This document shows, piece after piece, positions 30,801 through 45,240 of a stretch of 64,000 nucleotides of DNA (the first letter of the stretch is position 1; every line of letters starts with the position of its first letter). Where the stretch lies: NCBI RefSeq assembly GCF_032362555.1, contig NC_083512.1:7924001-7988000 (forward strand), in the 5' to 3' direction. This DNA is from Amyelois transitella (Eukaryota > Arthropoda > Insecta > Lepidoptera > Pyralidae). Position numbers and translations under genes: made by a program. A model generated the notes under the pieces. That model worked only from the letters and a program-made list of their open reading frames with translations. It ran no database searches and had not been told where the DNA came from.

Positions 30801-33800
30801 AATTTACATGGCAAATTTTGAATCTTTCGATTCGTGACAGTTTTAAGTAATTAAGTTAGTACTTTATGAGATAAGCCAGATTAAAAATACAGACAGACAA
30901 AAAATGTTCTCTTTTAAATCTTTTAGTGCCCCCCTATTCATTTCAGTCAAAAATACTAAATGCACAAAGATAATACTTTTATTGTCATGAAAATACTGAG
31001 AAGCCTCGTTCAGCTTTTTAAGTAGTTTAATGATAGATAAGATTGAGATTCAAATAATGACAGTTTGCTAGCCCATCGCCTAAAAAAAGAATTCCAAGTG
31101 CTGATTTGCAAACAAATATAGAGAAAATTTTAGTAATGGACGGTAATAACTGTTAGCAGTTATCTTACTTCTACCAAAGGAAAGGTAAAATATTAGTAGT
31201 TGATAAGCTTTAAGTGGGTTTGGGTTTAGCATTTGTTATTATCTTAAGGAAAACATCTGAAGAAACGATTTCAAAATTGGGACAAAAAAATTTTTGTGGA
31301 AATGTTGATTTGAAATGAGTTTGTTATTAGGAATCCATTAAAAAGAGGTTTATAGTCTATAGCTCAGATTATTGTCATTATTGAAATATATTGTTTCCAA
31401 ATCAATACATATAATGGGACAATAAAAATCAAGTATCCGTACATTTAATATTTTTCCGAAATACTGATAGGGGGTGATTTAAGAAGAGTAACGAAAACGA
31501 AAAAGTATTTTTTTGGATTTTTTTGTCTTTCTGTCGGTTCGTTATAACTTCGGACCTGCTTTACGGATTTGAACACGGTACAGGCGGATAACATATAATT
31601 AGGTCCGTTGTCGGAACTATTTCGTCAATATCGGTTAAAGAAATAAGGAGTTACACACCCATCTTTAATTGGTTTAATAAGGATGTGATCTTTGTATATC
31701 CAATGTATGTATAGGTACTTTGGAAATGAAAGCGAAATAATGCAGAATAAAAAATGTTCTTGCAAGTGGCTTTTGAGTGAGATAGGTCTAAACTCCATTG
31801 TGGCATCAAAAGTTACATACATTAGTTGGGATTCGAAACAAGCGATTCTCTAACGGTGTTGGAAAATATGTTCAGTCGCCTGAAAGTGCCTGGAGGAAGA
31901 AAACCGAGCATACACTTTTTTAAAACTTTATATGGACTTTTATTGAAGGAAAATCTGATTCGTGACATGTATTAATTAAGCGGCGTGTCTAATTAATATA
32001 AAAGGAGCATACTACGTACGTACGTACTAAATGTTTTTCCTGCATTATATCTCAAATTATAACTTTATATATTATGCTTATCTGTTTGCCATTTTCTAAA
32101 GTTTTTTGAGTTGTTGCTTAAACAAATTTAATTTTAGACGCGTTGGCGGTTCTAGTTTATTATGTATTCAAGGATGGCCTGAATATTAAGAAATGAAATT
32201 CTACTTGGCCACCGGAAAAAATGAGGCCAGCCATAGCTTTTTGTAACAATCAGTGGACAATCGATATCCCGACAAATCTATGAAAGTAATATAAATCAAG
32301 TGCTTTTACTAGCGGTAAGTTACTTCTATTGGAAATCAGAGATCTGATACAAACTTGTGGGAACTTCTCTAAATCTAATCAATAAGACTTGCTTCGCTTC
32401 AGTTATTCTGATAACCACAACTATAAAATTTCACTAATATTGTGAACCGTACATTAGGTATTTTTGGGAATTCGTGGGTGAGGAATAGGTACCACAATGA
32501 AAGAATTTATACGTTGGCCCAGATTTGTACTAAGGTATGCAATAAAAAACGTGTTGCGGCCGTTCATCCTCCATGGTTCGACATACTCTCTGACTTGACA
32601 TTTAGACGATTAAAACTAACTGACAGATTAATAAAAAAAGGGCTATCGAATTGGACTGAAAAGACGACGACCAGACAAGATACGCCTGGAACGAATATCT
32701 GAAAATCTAGTATTTTTATTGTGACTGACCCGCCAGACCCTCGGCCCTATTAAAAAGATTCATCAATTTTCTTTCAATAGTTCTAGACATAAACGTTTAC
32801 AAACAGATGAATATTTTTGAGTGTTAGGAGACCGACAATGACATTATTTATTTGTTCTAACAAAATTTGTTAACCTCTCCCCGCTTTATCAGTTTCATTA
32901 TCTTGAAAATCCGCTTGAAATTTGCACACACAAAGTAAAAAAAAAAAACTAAAAAGGGTATAAGATTATACCATTCACCATGGAGCAAAATATTGATTCT
33001 TGGAAATCTGCGATATACGATTTTATATGCAAATAAAGCCGCGGAAATAAACTAGTACACAAAAATAATCAATGATACGAGTATTCCATAAGATTGACAG
33101 AGAAGACCGAGTCTAAATACGCTTTTATAGAACTAGCTTTAGACTGGGAACTCATAAGCGATTTGTGCTACAAATCCAGCGGGAAAAGAACTTTTTCGGA
33201 GTTAATTTATTACAAAATATGCGCGAAATTGTAAGATTTATTGGTTGAGTGGATAATAATGAGTAGGTTTAAAAACTCACTTTTTTTCAAAAATGAAAAA
33301 TAATGGTAATTTTTATTTTTAAATAATATTCTGTTATAACAACGATTTAAGGTAGGTAGTAAAAATTTACAACGTTTCCTCTTTACCTAACTTTGGTAGC
33401 CCTGAATCGCAACCCTATTTGGATCTTAGATCTTACCCAAGCAGGACGCAACTAGTAAAAAGTCCTAAAGGATGTATAGTAAGGTATTCGTAAGTTCATA
33501 GGTAGGTAATATGATTACCAAACTGGTAACTAAACTAACTGGTCTTAAATTTGATGACGCTGCGGAAAAAGAGGAAAGAGTACCTTATATGCGAAAGCGG
33601 ACCCGAGGCGTCGAAGCAAAGCGTCGGAGGATATAACACAAATATGTGGGAGACTGTACTATAGTTCTACGAGTATGTCACCTCCCCTCTGTTGTCAACT
33701 GTCTCCGACGACAAGGCGCTAAATCGATCGCAAAATAAGATTTAGCGCCAAAAATGCGAACTTCAACACTGGTTGGCGCAGTAAAGATTTACATCAACAA

Positions 33801-33899
33801 GTGGTTTATCATTAAAAAGGCTGTTTCGTTTTTTAGTTGGTTGCAGAACGATAACTAATATTAAGTTTCCAATTAAATTTACATAAAACATAACATAAA

Positions 33900-34149
33900 C
33901 ATATGATCACGTCTTTATCCCTTACGGGGTAGACAGAGCCAACAGTCTTGAAAAGACTGATAGGCCACGTTCAGCTGTTTGGCTTAGTGATAGAATTGAG
34001 ATTCAAATAGTGACGGGTTGCTAGCCCATCGCCTAAAAGAAGAATCCCAAGTTTATAAGCCTATCCCTTAGTCGCCTTTTACAACATCCATGGGAACGAG
34101 ATGGAGTGGCCCTATTCTTTTTTGTATTGGTGCCGGGAACCACACGGCA
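33900..34149 (+). repeat. Full copy of family A
   Basis: Complete from 'atatgatcacgtctttatcc' to 'gaaccacacggcac', one of the best-preserved copies in the window, useful as a local consensus. Confidence 0.75.
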
Positions 34150-34382
34150 CTAAATTTACAGTTTATTATATCTTAATTAATAAAGTAAAATATCCAGAAC
34201 ATTTTTACTATTTATACCTACTTTAATACTAGGTTTTCTGAAAATTTTGCTGTGTACTAAGGTCTTTTTTAGGCTTTCCTTTTTGTTCATATTGGTCAAA
34301 TATATTTTAAATAGATATTTTTGATAGCGTTTCATTGAAAAAAATCTTAAAAATAAATTCAATTTATGAAGTGCCAAGTATT

Positions 34383-34484
34383 ATGAAGAGCCAAATAGCT
34401 GAAAGTGACCTATCAGTTTTTTCAAGACTGTTGGCTCTGTCTACCCCGCAAGGGATATAGACGTGATTATATGTATGTATGTAT
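34383..34484 (-). repeat. Truncated family A copy
   Basis: Reverse-oriented left end only: 'gccaaatagctgaaagtgac', 'ctgttggctctgtctacccc', 'gcaagggatatagacgtgat' and a TATG tract. Confidence 0.7.
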
Positions 34485-34809
34485 AAGTGCCAACTATTTC
34501 ATATACTTACATAATTTAAGAATTGTCACAAGGATTTAAGTTTAACTTTATACTAGTTACACTAAATTACACTTCAACAAGCTAATAAAAGCGTAGTAAA
34601 AAAAAAGATAACGCCTCTCTCTCGGTGCGGTAGGAAGAGACTAAATTTTTCTACTTGCCATGCTACTGGTTCAAGTAACATACTAATTTTATATTATATT
34701 ATGTTTTAATTTAATTTTAGTATATTTAATAGTCATTTAATTGTTTATTAATTTACATTTAACTGAAACTATAATGCCACTAAAATATTTTTGTAAAAAC
34801 GATACAGTT

Positions 34810-35181
34810 CAGCTTTGAAAGTCGGCCCAGGGCGGGCATGCGCCGCCTACAGCCGCCGTGCTCTCGCCCGCGCGCCACAAACGCTCTTTGCCATCCGTAC
34901 AACTTAACGCATTCGGTCGCTCCGCACTCAGTCGGTAAAGTTACGAAACATTCTATGAATAGTTGATAAATTTATTCACATGAAAGTTGTTTATGTCCTT
35001 TAGTTAACGTTTTTGAAATTTGGTCATGTGTGTTGACATATTTGAACGAATTTAGGCGCTCATTTATTTTGATGAAGAGTGAATAGTTTTTAAGATTCAA
35101 TTTGACGAACTATTGCGAACTTTCAAAAACGGCATTGTCCGTTAATTTAAAGTGCAATGATGTGTTTTTTTTTGGACTGCT
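34810..35181 (+). promoter_or_regulatory. GC-rich promoter-like patch and candidate 5' UTR exon
   Basis: 34815-34925 is strikingly GC-rich for this window, with 'cccagggcgggcatgcgccg' (GC-box-like) and several CpGs. It is followed by an initiator TCAGT at 34928-34932 and, about 250 bp on, a consensus donor GTAAGT at 35182. That pattern fits a housekeeping- or neural-type promoter with a non-coding first exon (34930-35181). No long open frame follows nearby; the next plus-strand gene is the receptor at 57.4 kb, whose start-codon exon is preceded by a splice acceptor. The link is an inference. Confidence 0.35.
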
Positions 35182-36570
35182 GTAAGTAAATATTGGTAAG
35201 TTGATTAACTCTTTTTTATTTAATATTGATTGACACAATATATTATATTTTTTAAGATAAATACTGTAATAATAATAAAATACTTTAATTTAATATTAAT
35301 ATTTGACAACACATTGGGTCTATTTGAGAAGCCCTTCGACAATTGAAAAGAAATGCCAATTTGTAAGTAAATGGCCTATACATTGACATCTAAAACAGAC
35401 ATCTATAAAAAATTACGTATAAGGGCTATGCAAATACAGATAGGCAGATGCAAAACATAAAGATTTCGTCCTTGTTGGCTACATAAATGACTGATGATAA
35501 CTACGTATGAAAAGCGCTTTATATTTCCCGCATACCACACTCAATTTTATTAATCTACATTGGTTTTATTACAGCTATCATTTTTTAACAATTCCTACCA
35601 AATAAATCAAGGAAAATTGCATTGGCAAATTAAAATAAGAGATAAAACTGCATATCCGGGTACTTTTTCATACTACGAGCATCACTGTGTTTTTTTTGAA
35701 AAAACACTTCAAAAGCAAGCTTCGGCGGCAAAGGGCGGATTCCGAATTTGTTTTCAGACCTCACCTTTATATCAAAACTAGCCTTCGCTTTCCGTCAGAA
35801 TTTTCTGAATAAAAAATAGCCTATAGTACTCCTAGAGTTTTATTCGTTATTAGTCCATAAACGATTGTTGTTGATTACGGTGTTTAAATAACGTCAAATG
35901 TTTATGTAAGTTTAAATACATTTTTGTATAAAGCAATTATTTTTTGCTTATAGAGCATCGATGTTCGGAATTATAGACCAAAATACTTGAAAGATTTCGA
36001 GCGAAGTTAATTCAAAAGAATAAGTATTTTTCTTAACTAAAACAGTTTATTATGAGCAAAATATTTACCTACATAATTATTTTCTTTTTAAGCAAAAACC
36101 AATACAGGCTTTTTTGTTGGAAGAAAATATAAAATGAGTGTCTCAAAAGCATGTAGAAAAAAAAAGCGCATGTGCGTTGCGTAATATTAAAAGATTCAAA
36201 TATTAAAAGAACAATACCAAAAAAAGGCAAAACATATAAAAAAAGTCGCGTCATGATTACAATCAAATCTATAAAGTGCTGTCACAAAAGTTGGTCAAAT
36301 GTCGTCTATCATAAAATAATACGATCGTTTTTAGGGTTCGTAGTCTGATAAAAGACATTTTTTTTTCACTTTTATGTACATGGGACGATAAGGTTATGTG
36401 ATTTAAAGGTTCTAAAGTTGCTCTTCTGTGAAAATTGTGAGAACCGTTAGAATCGATACAAAAAGTATGAAGGTCATACAAACTTGCAAATCCTATTTCA
36501 CCCCATTAGGAATGCAATTTTCAAAACCTAATTTATGCATTATAACTTTTAACTCCATATAAATTTAACA

Positions 36571-36780
36571 TACATACATACATATGGTTACGTCTATACC
36601 CCTTGCGGGGTAGATAGAGCCAAAGACTGAATGGCCACGTTCAGCTATTTGGCTTAATGATAGAATTGAGTTTCAAATAGTGATAGGTTGCTAGCCCGTC
36701 GCCTTACCTAACGACATCCATGGGAAACAGATGGAGTGGTTCTATTCTTTTTTGTATTGGTTGCGGGGAACTACACGGCA
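36571..36780 (+). repeat. Family A copy with internal deletion
   Basis: Both ends are present ('catacatatggttacgtc' and 'ggaactacacggca') but the segment between 'gctagcccgtcgcctta' and 'acgacatccatgggaa' is shortened, as is a piece of the core. Confidence 0.7.
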
Positions 36781-39700
36781 CAATTTAAGTGTATAATTTT
36801 ATGCGTTAATGTAGGATATGAGATTAAAAAGTGACCGATTGCTAGCCCATCACCCACCACCCTCAAATATCCCACACTTAGAAACCCTACCCTTGATTGA
36901 CTTTTCCAATCTGTACGGGAAGAGAAGCCGCTGGAACATGGTATGTTTTTCCATTGCTACCAGACTAGCAAGGAAGCTTGTACTAAATGAATTAGCCTTA
37001 TTCAAATCCGGGGAGAAGATATTCTTGAAGAGACTGTGGTCGTTTTATAAAGTTTCGGGAACCACACGGCGTGACTAACTTGTATGAAACTTCAAGTAGA
37101 CTCGTAGGTTCGCTCCTCTGGCTTTTTAAAATACTCAACTTCCCGCGTTCATAATAAATTTGAGCTAAACGCACTTCGTTGTTTTGGCTACGCTTTGGTA
37201 AATATGTCAATCACGATTGTCATTTACCTAATCCTTTTACTATATAAAGCAAGATGTGCGTCGAAAACCCTCTGACACATTTTTTAATGTACCTAAACAA
37301 GTTAACAAGATGTTACGTTAACTCCTCATGCATAAAGATGAGTCTTATAAGTTTGGAAAGGTTGGACGTCCTCTGAACTTCTGGCGGGAACTTAATCGTT
37401 CTGTCGGCTGGTTTTTCCAACTATTCCCAGTAGACACAATTTATTTAGATCGAGAGGTTGCTGGTTCAAATCCCAAGGGATAAAACTACTTTGTATAAAT
37501 GTTCCGTTTGGTTACTTATTTACTACTTTGTGAGGCTTGTATTACCTTTATTAATTGTTTTTTGTTACTAGATATTTTGTTATACTCACTATATTGTGTT
37601 CGGAAGTGTAGTAGGTATTCGATAGTTAAAAAATAATCGTTTATTTATTCATTAGTTGGACACCGGAACTAAGGCCTCCCGAACAGTTTCAACAATTACA
37701 ATATTGGGAATATTTCAAAAACTGCTTTTGCTGCTATACAAAGTAGTTATTGCTATTGAAAAATGAGTCCCACAAAATACTCGCATCAAAAAGAATACCG
37801 GCCGTCTTTGTCAGTGTTTTTACAAAAACATTGCACCTAGCTTTAGGTTACATAAATACGTACACAAAACTCGTAATACAATTTGTGAACATAAAATACT
37901 AGCGTAGCGAAGGGAATGAAAAATACTTACATGTTTGAATTGTTAGTTTTATAACATTTCGAAAAGAAAGTATAGATATAAAACTAATACAGATTATAAA
38001 AACCAATCATTAGTTATGGTTAAAACATCGTGCTAATATTATATAAAAAGAGAGCATCTAACCAAACTCTTGCTATCGTGACGTATACTTTGTACGCAAC
38101 TTACTAGTTCTAGTAATCGATTGATCAAGTTACCACTTCATACTGAGATAATACTGAAGCACTTATATGTAGTTCAATGAACTTCCACCGCAGGTGTAAC
38201 AAACTCCGACTTGGAGGTATTCACATTCATCATCGCACATGACTCCGCTCGACTTATATTAAAAGTTTTATGTGCGATCTTATTTATATCAGTTAGCAAC
38301 GTCAGGCGGGCAGCGTGTGAAATTTCCGAATTGGAAATTTCTTTTGTTTAAAGTTTACATTAAAAGGTTCTGGTAGAAAATAAAGAGTGTGACGCTTTCA
38401 CGATTTTGTAATGATTGTAAAAGTCAATCAAAGGAAAGATTTTATTAATTTGAAAAAAAAATTTTGACAATCATAGTGACTGAATATCAATTACTACAAT
38501 TATAATTACACCGCAAAGGATAAACGTGATATATGTATGTGTTACCCTAAACTAAACCAGTACATTAATCAAATCAAATAATATTTATTGAACAAAGAAG
38601 CTGTACAATATGTGGTAATTTAGTTTCATTATACAAACTACATGTGTACACAATAGGAAGGTAAACGTTAAATACTTGGTAATACTAGTTAATGTTTATA
38701 TTTTTTTTCAGTTGATTATCCTAATGTCAATGTAATTTATTCTTATCAATATTGTGTTCTTAACTAGGAGGAACTTCAGTAGTCCTACATGAAGAAGTAT
38801 TAAGATGCAGCATAGAACAGACTAACGAATGAAGTTGTTATAAAAAAGACAGATATTTTCTGTATTCAACTTAAAATAAAAAAATATATTCCCGCTCTTG
38901 GTAGGTATAGTTCTACTTTTATATCAGAATTCTTATCCACTAATGAAAAGCGAATTAGCTAAGTAAATGTTTGGTCTGTTATATGTATGAACAGGAGTAC
39001 TTCTTTTGGCCAGTTTTCCTCCTCTTTTTCTATTTTTCTATTATATCATATAATTTAACCAAACTAACATTATACTAGATGTGTTATTAAGCTAATGTTA
39101 CAATAGTACAGCTAATACTTTACTCGTGCTATCAGATGTAAAAATCTTTAGTATTTCCTAAGTTACTCCGAATGAAATCCATGAAAAATATGTAGTAGTT
39201 AGGTCAGTTTGTTAGGCCAAACCCCATACAGTTTTGAACGATTCCATAAAGGAATCTGTGGCTAAAGGCCGAAGCCTACATGCAGCAGTGAATATTGTGT
39301 AGCCATTACTGGCGGTAATTATAATATTTCAAATGCATTTCTAGTATCGATCGATCAAATTTTGTCTGACATGAAACTAATTACATTGTTAACAAGTCTT
39401 GATTGTTATCAACAACAATCACTGTCAATAACATTGCTCAACAACAACATACCTACATTAATATAAAATCAAGTCCATATTCCTTGCGGGGTAGACAGAA
39501 CCAACAGTTTTAATAAGACTGAAAGGCCACATTCAACTAAATGGTTTAATGATGGAATTGAGATTCAAATAGTGGCAGGTTGTTATCCATTACCGTACCT
39601 TTTAGAATTACAATTATAATACTTCCTAAAAAAACTACAAAAATCGTTCGAAACTAATTTAAGTCGCAACAAAATAATTAATTTAACCCAAGACCATTTT

Positions 39701-41210
39701 GTGTTGTGGCTGTATAGAGGTACCTATGTATATCGAAAATTATGGTTCGCAAATATGATTGATAGATTTGTTAAATTGGTCCGAGATTTTTGATTTATTA
39801 ATATAAAACATATTAATGGTAGATACGAGTATGAAAGGCCAGATGCTATTGAGACCTTTCTTGGTTATCAGTATGTGGTTGTGGGCTGAAAACATTAGTA
39901 TGTATAAATTTAGTAATCTTGAATTACGAATTAAATAATTAAAATAATCGTTAGCTATGGTTCGTTTTTGTAAACGTAATTATTCTTTGCGGTAGTAATT
40001 CGTTGACTCTCTATCTATCTCATAATACAAGTCTCTGAGTTACTTTGGGCCTAACTCAATCAGTGTGATTTGTCCCATATATATATTTATGGTGTAACTT
40101 TTTTATCACTTATCATTTTCAGTAGGTATTTTAATGCCATCCCGCTGAACGTGGCCTTTCGAACTGTCTGGCTATCCGTAAGGGATAAAAGCGGTATACA
40201 TAAATATAGAAAACCACCCAAATTGAGCAAACTTCTAATTTGAGATTATATTTTATTCATACATTTTTAAATTAACGATACATGAAAAAATCACACCTCT
40301 TTCCCAGAGGGTAGGACAGAGAATACATCTGTATCTTTTCACTTTCACTTTTCTTTCGCTTAATCTACATCAAATAATATTTTCAAGCAAGCTTGTGGTT
40401 ATTCTGATTATTAAACACGTCCCAAATTTGATTAACGATACGAGTAACTACTGTAGAAAATTTGCTGGAATAATTAAAATATTTACGCTGAAATTGAAAC
40501 ATGATAATTACTTTTCCGACACGTTTGTTGATGTTTTTCTTATTTTAAATTACCTACATATGGAACTTTTGAATTCTTTAAAAAATTAGTTTGCAAAACA
40601 TAGTACATATTACATATTTTTAATAAAAATATATTAAAGGTTTATAATAATATACATATAAGAAAAAAATTGTACTTTTAAGGTTGAGAATTCTCAATTC
40701 CTTACCTACCTTGATGACATAATAATTATTGGGCGTTTATAATTTTGATGAAAAGCACCCTGTGTAATTAATCTTTTAATCCATGGAGACTGTGATATCA
40801 TGCATACAGATAACGATTTGAGAGAACACTCATGTAGGTGCTTACGATACGCAATGCGGATATTTAGGTTAGCAAATCTTTGTTGCTAAAATTGTTACTA
40901 GTTAATAGTAATAATTTTGTGGCTTGTGACGGTAATTTGTTTTCTATAGATATTTAATTTTATTGACTTGTAAACGTGTATATCTCGAGCTGTAAAAAAA
41001 GATCCCACCATTTCGAGATTTATTCAGAACATACAAAGATAAATATTAAATTGTTACTTATTTTAGAAGCCATTCAGTTCGATTTTATATTTTTGCATTT
41101 AATTAGAAATGTAAACAAAGGAATGATGGAATATTAATATCAATATTTTTTTAGAAATATCCTTCAAGTACAGACATTGGTCACATTACTTTTTATTGTA
41201 TGTATAGAAT

Positions 41211-41460
41211 ACATAAATAAATATATACGGGACAAATTACACAGATTGAGTTAGCCTCGAAGTAAGTTTGAAAATTGTGTTACGAGATGCTAACTCAATG
41301 ATACTATATTTTGTAATAAATACTTATATAGACAAACATCCAAGACCCAGGCCAGTCGGAGAAAGTTCGTTTCTCATCATGCCCTGACCGGGATTCGAAC
41401 CCGGGACCACCGGAGTCACAGACAAGCGACGACAAAATTACCGCTGCGCCACAGAGGCCG
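41211..41460 (-). repeat. tRNA-derived SINE, family B
   Basis: Full-length copy read from 41460: 'cggcctctgtggcgcagcgg', B box within 'cccgggttcgaatcccgg', the shared body and the ATTT tail. Compared with the copy at 23.3 kb it has a few extra bases between the boxes ('tttgtcgtcgcttg'). Confidence 0.8.
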
Positions 41461-41654
41461 AGAGAATATGAAGATATTTAATTTTTGAAAATGTATTGAT
41501 ATTGTACGATTTTTTAATTTTACTTACACTTTGCATCTCTTCATTTCATAACTGATGAACTTAATAAACATCGACCTTATCAATATTATAACAGATTGAG
41601 GAGTATCAATATCATAGGACTTGGCGTTTGGTAACATATTGAATCTATTGCGAC

Positions 41655-42031
41655 CTATGAGTCGAAAACTGTTCTTTGAAGATCGTTCGATCGACGAATA
41701 GTTCGACGACATTATTTTTCGTCCTTCAACAGAACTTCGCAGTAAGACTGCAACTGTGCGTCGAACCGGCGAAGAACAGTTTCAAACTTGCCACCTTTTA
41801 AATAAACCATCGCCTGATACGTTTTCAAACCTACCAAAAAGTTCAATCCCGTTTTCTTTCTCCCAAGAAAAAACCTAGGTCTGAAACTTATGGTTTAGTG
41901 TGTTGTTTCGAAAGGCCCGAGCACATTTTACCCGTCGAAAACAGCGTAGTATGAAACCGTGACATAAAATGAAGACGTAGGCCCGAGCTCCAACTGCGCT
42001 GATTCAGATCTGCGTTTGGTGTGCACGGGCC
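41655..42031. repeat. Nested inverted-repeat block, MITE-like
   Basis: Two pairs of inverted arms. The outer right block has 'ggcccgagcac' at 41914-41924 and 'gtgcacgggcc' at 42021-42031 (10 of 11 complementary). To its left, 'gaaaactgttctttgaagat' (from about 41658) faces 'cggcgaagaacagtttc' (41768-41785). The block is more GC-rich than its surroundings. No transposase. It looks like two small non-autonomous DNA elements or their remains. Confidence 0.4.
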
Positions 42032-43049
42032 AAAAATATCGGATGACCATGTTCTCTTTGTCTTACATCTAATTCTAATACTCATAATAAATTACATAGG
42101 CCATTCTAAATTGAGTTGACCTATGTAAAAAGGCATAAAGTCGGACAAGGTATTAACAGAAGGGTAAGCAGATGCTTCCTATATAATATAAAATCCTTTT
42201 TTTTTTGGGTTTTCCAGGTTAAGTCAAATGTGGTAGCAATATATTGTGTCCATTTAATATATTTTGTCAGTAATTGATTATCGATTGGTAATGTTTACTG
42301 ACTTATTAGGTATTAGCTTATACTGCAACTCGTTATCATTGTCGGCCAGTCTAGTTGGTTTATGAAGATATTATTATGAAGGAATAAATGAAAAAAAAAG
42401 AAAAGTAAATAAATTATATAAATATAATAAAATTTTTGGAAAAAAATCCCTAAACATTAATATTACCTGTGCAAAGCTCAACAAAAATTCATGAAAAATT
42501 TTCTTTCCATTTTGTAAAACATACAATCACGTCTTTATCACTTACGGGGCAGATAGAGCTAACAGACCAGATTAATGGCCACGCTTTGCTTTTTGTGTTC
42601 AAAAATATTTCGTGTTGCAAGAATCTACATAACATGTTTAAGCTTTAAATCCTTTCTATTCAAATTTCAGCATTTAATATTTACAACATATTTCCGAATG
42701 AAGCAGAAAAGAAGGTACAAAGAATTATTCCAATATTATATATTTATTTTAATTACCATTTACCATCCATCATAATATGTTCCCTAAAACAATAGTGCTG
42801 TTTGCAGTATTCAGATGTGCACGTTTCAAATGCACGAAACAAATACAATGGTAGAGTAACAAATCATTATTTACCTTGCAGATATCGGTATGAGCACAAA
42901 TACGTACCTACCTCAAATACCTAGGCAGGTATACGTATTTTAGATATGCAGCACAAATTGCACAAATTGAGATCTAAATGACATTTAATAGGACACTGAT
43001 GCAAAATGCTAATAATTTTTTATTTATTTATAGGTCATTTCAACATCAC

Positions 43050-43335
43050 TCTAATATCGTCTTTTCTTTTGGTTTCACAACATTGGTTGACGTAAAATAA
43101 ATTACTTAAAATAAGTTTACTGCCGCTTCCAAAGCGTCAGTGCAGAAGAAGCGGTAACAAACTGCACTGTATCATTTTCCTTAATAACGTCAACTTCACA
43201 ATTATCCAAACTTAGAATAGAAATGTGGACGACTTGTTTGTAATTTTATATAAATTTAAGTACAGAGTGTACTGAATTTTGATTTAGGTTAAAATCTAAC
43301 TACAAATCTTTACGAGGTTCCTGCACCAATTGATT
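43050..43335 (-). repeat. Inverted partner of the repeat at 4.8-5.2 kb
   Basis: Same family as 4840-5175 in opposite orientation, beginning 'ggtttcacaacattgg' and ending 'tacgaggttcctgcacc'. Diverged by many substitutions and small indels, so an old insertion pair, not a recent inversion breakpoint. Confidence 0.6.
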
Positions 43336-45240
43336 GACATCAACGCTTAAATTTGCTATGTAGTGTTTCTCATGTGGTCTAGGGGTGATCCCTTAAAAAC
43401 GGAATTTAAAAAATTCTCGCGCAAACGTAAATTAACGGGATTTTTCACTTTAATTTGGTGTACTCTATTGTTTAAATAAATTAGCGGCTCAGACAGTGTT
43501 GAGAATGATGCGAGTTAGATGAAATAAAATGATTGTATGTGTTATACACAGCCTGGGGGAAGACCTGCCCTTAGTGGCGGTCGGGTTCAAAACTTAGCTT
43601 CTGCTTAGAAGCAAACACCACATAATTTAACATTTCTGTAATTAGTTCACATCTAGGGTTACATTGTGTCGCGTCGTATGTTCAGTCAGAGTAAGTATTT
43701 ATCTTTTAAAATTTTTAAGAGTCCTATTTTGTCGGCCAATTTGTTTAAATGATTATAAATTTTAATTATATTTGCCATAGTATTTCTTCAATAAGTATGT
43801 GTCTTTTTTAACAAAGTAAAATTATAGTGAAACATACGAGTAGCTATCCGTTTTTGCTTGATATTGTATAAGTTGTATACGGATTCGATTGAACAGCCTT
43901 TCAAAGGCCAGTACCCGGCCATTGGAACTGATACGCGGATCTTTTCCCAAGTTAAGCATTAGTGGATTCAGCTAAGCAAATATAGACGTCATAACTTAGC
44001 CTCAACGCCGCTCCTTGATCGCAAATGGACAAAAAATACTGGACGATATACTAATAAAACGTTTTAGAGCAATATGGTTAGTATGTCTCTATTGGAAACA
44101 ATTGTAAGAGAAGTCTTTTTTATGTCCAAGCGCTAGAGTCACGAAAACCTAAATTGTTATAATGAAAACACTTATTTAGACTCAAATCTTAAATTCTCAT
44201 AAACACACCTTAAATTATTTGCATCCATATTAATTTGTTTACTCTCCAACCATTTACCGTGTGTTTCGGGTCGTTTCGTGAGCCATCTCATAAAATGTAG
44301 CCCCAAGATTACGCCAACCAAGAATAATGATATACTAATGTTTCAGTAAGTACGTATTTCCAGTGTTTTCAAATGAACTGTAGATTTTTGACTCACAGTT
44401 CCACCTACTTTGTCCCACTGATATTTCTGGTTTCACTAATCTTTAACCTTAGGGTTCGTCGTCAGTCATAGGCATAATTAAAAGCTTGTGATTCCCACTA
44501 CGAGTACTACTACTTGGTGGGGTCATACTTATGTATAATTTAGTGTTTATAAAAATATTAATATTTAACTGAAAATCAGCTGTACTATAATATGGAATTT
44601 TAAGTAAGGTTTATGAAAAATCATATTTCCTCGATTTCTTTTGAAAGTCGCTGGAGGTACAGAAATTTTTTTAATGAAAAAACATAAGATTGTGTAAACT
44701 TGACATTTGCATTTGACGGGTCTATTCCTGTAGGGTAACAATTCTTACCTATAGGGTAAAAGTATTGAGGGTATAACCAAGCTTTTCCCCTTTCATTTTA
44801 TATCCCTTTTTGCCTATTTACCCTACTTGCTATTTTTTATTTTAGAATATCTTTAGAACAAACCTTTAAATAATTACACACACTTATACAAGTTATATTT
44901 TGGTCGGACTGAGCCAATACTCAAAAGACACGAATCCGCGGTTAGTTAGATGAAAGTAAGATAAAGTGAAAAGCCTAAGAGAACAAACCCAAATAAAAAT
45001 ATATATTTAAATTAGCAAAGGGTTATTCAAAACATTTAAATCACTCATGTTAAGCTTCATTTCATAGAGTTTGAAGGTTTTGTTATTAATTTCCGTATTG
45101 TTGTAAAGTTACAAGTAATTAAGCAAGTTGTGAAATATTTTCACCAGCGGCGCGTCAATAATTCTTAATATAAATATAATACAAGTCAGCTCTGCGAGGC
45201 CAGCATGGCATGCATGACGCCATTTTATCGCGCGATAAAC

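Larger units (their letters stand above)
27216..34800. other. Long intergenic region, no gene supported
   Basis: AT-rich, repeat-laden DNA. Holds family C pieces (about 28822-28950 and 29036-29090), fragments of family A (29165-29240, 29995-30070, 31000-31105), an RTE-like 3' tail (30590-30800), a complete family A copy (33900-34149) and a truncated one (34383-34484). The 71- to 86-codon frames (28552-28767, 32442-32702) show no recognisable domain; the first includes TRNWDVLPARI, faintly like the C-terminus of non-LTR reverse transcriptases. Confidence 0.6.

Noticed and set aside
37455..37490. B-box-like 'ctggttcaaatcccaaggg'
   Set aside because: No A box at the right distance and no match to the SINE families here.
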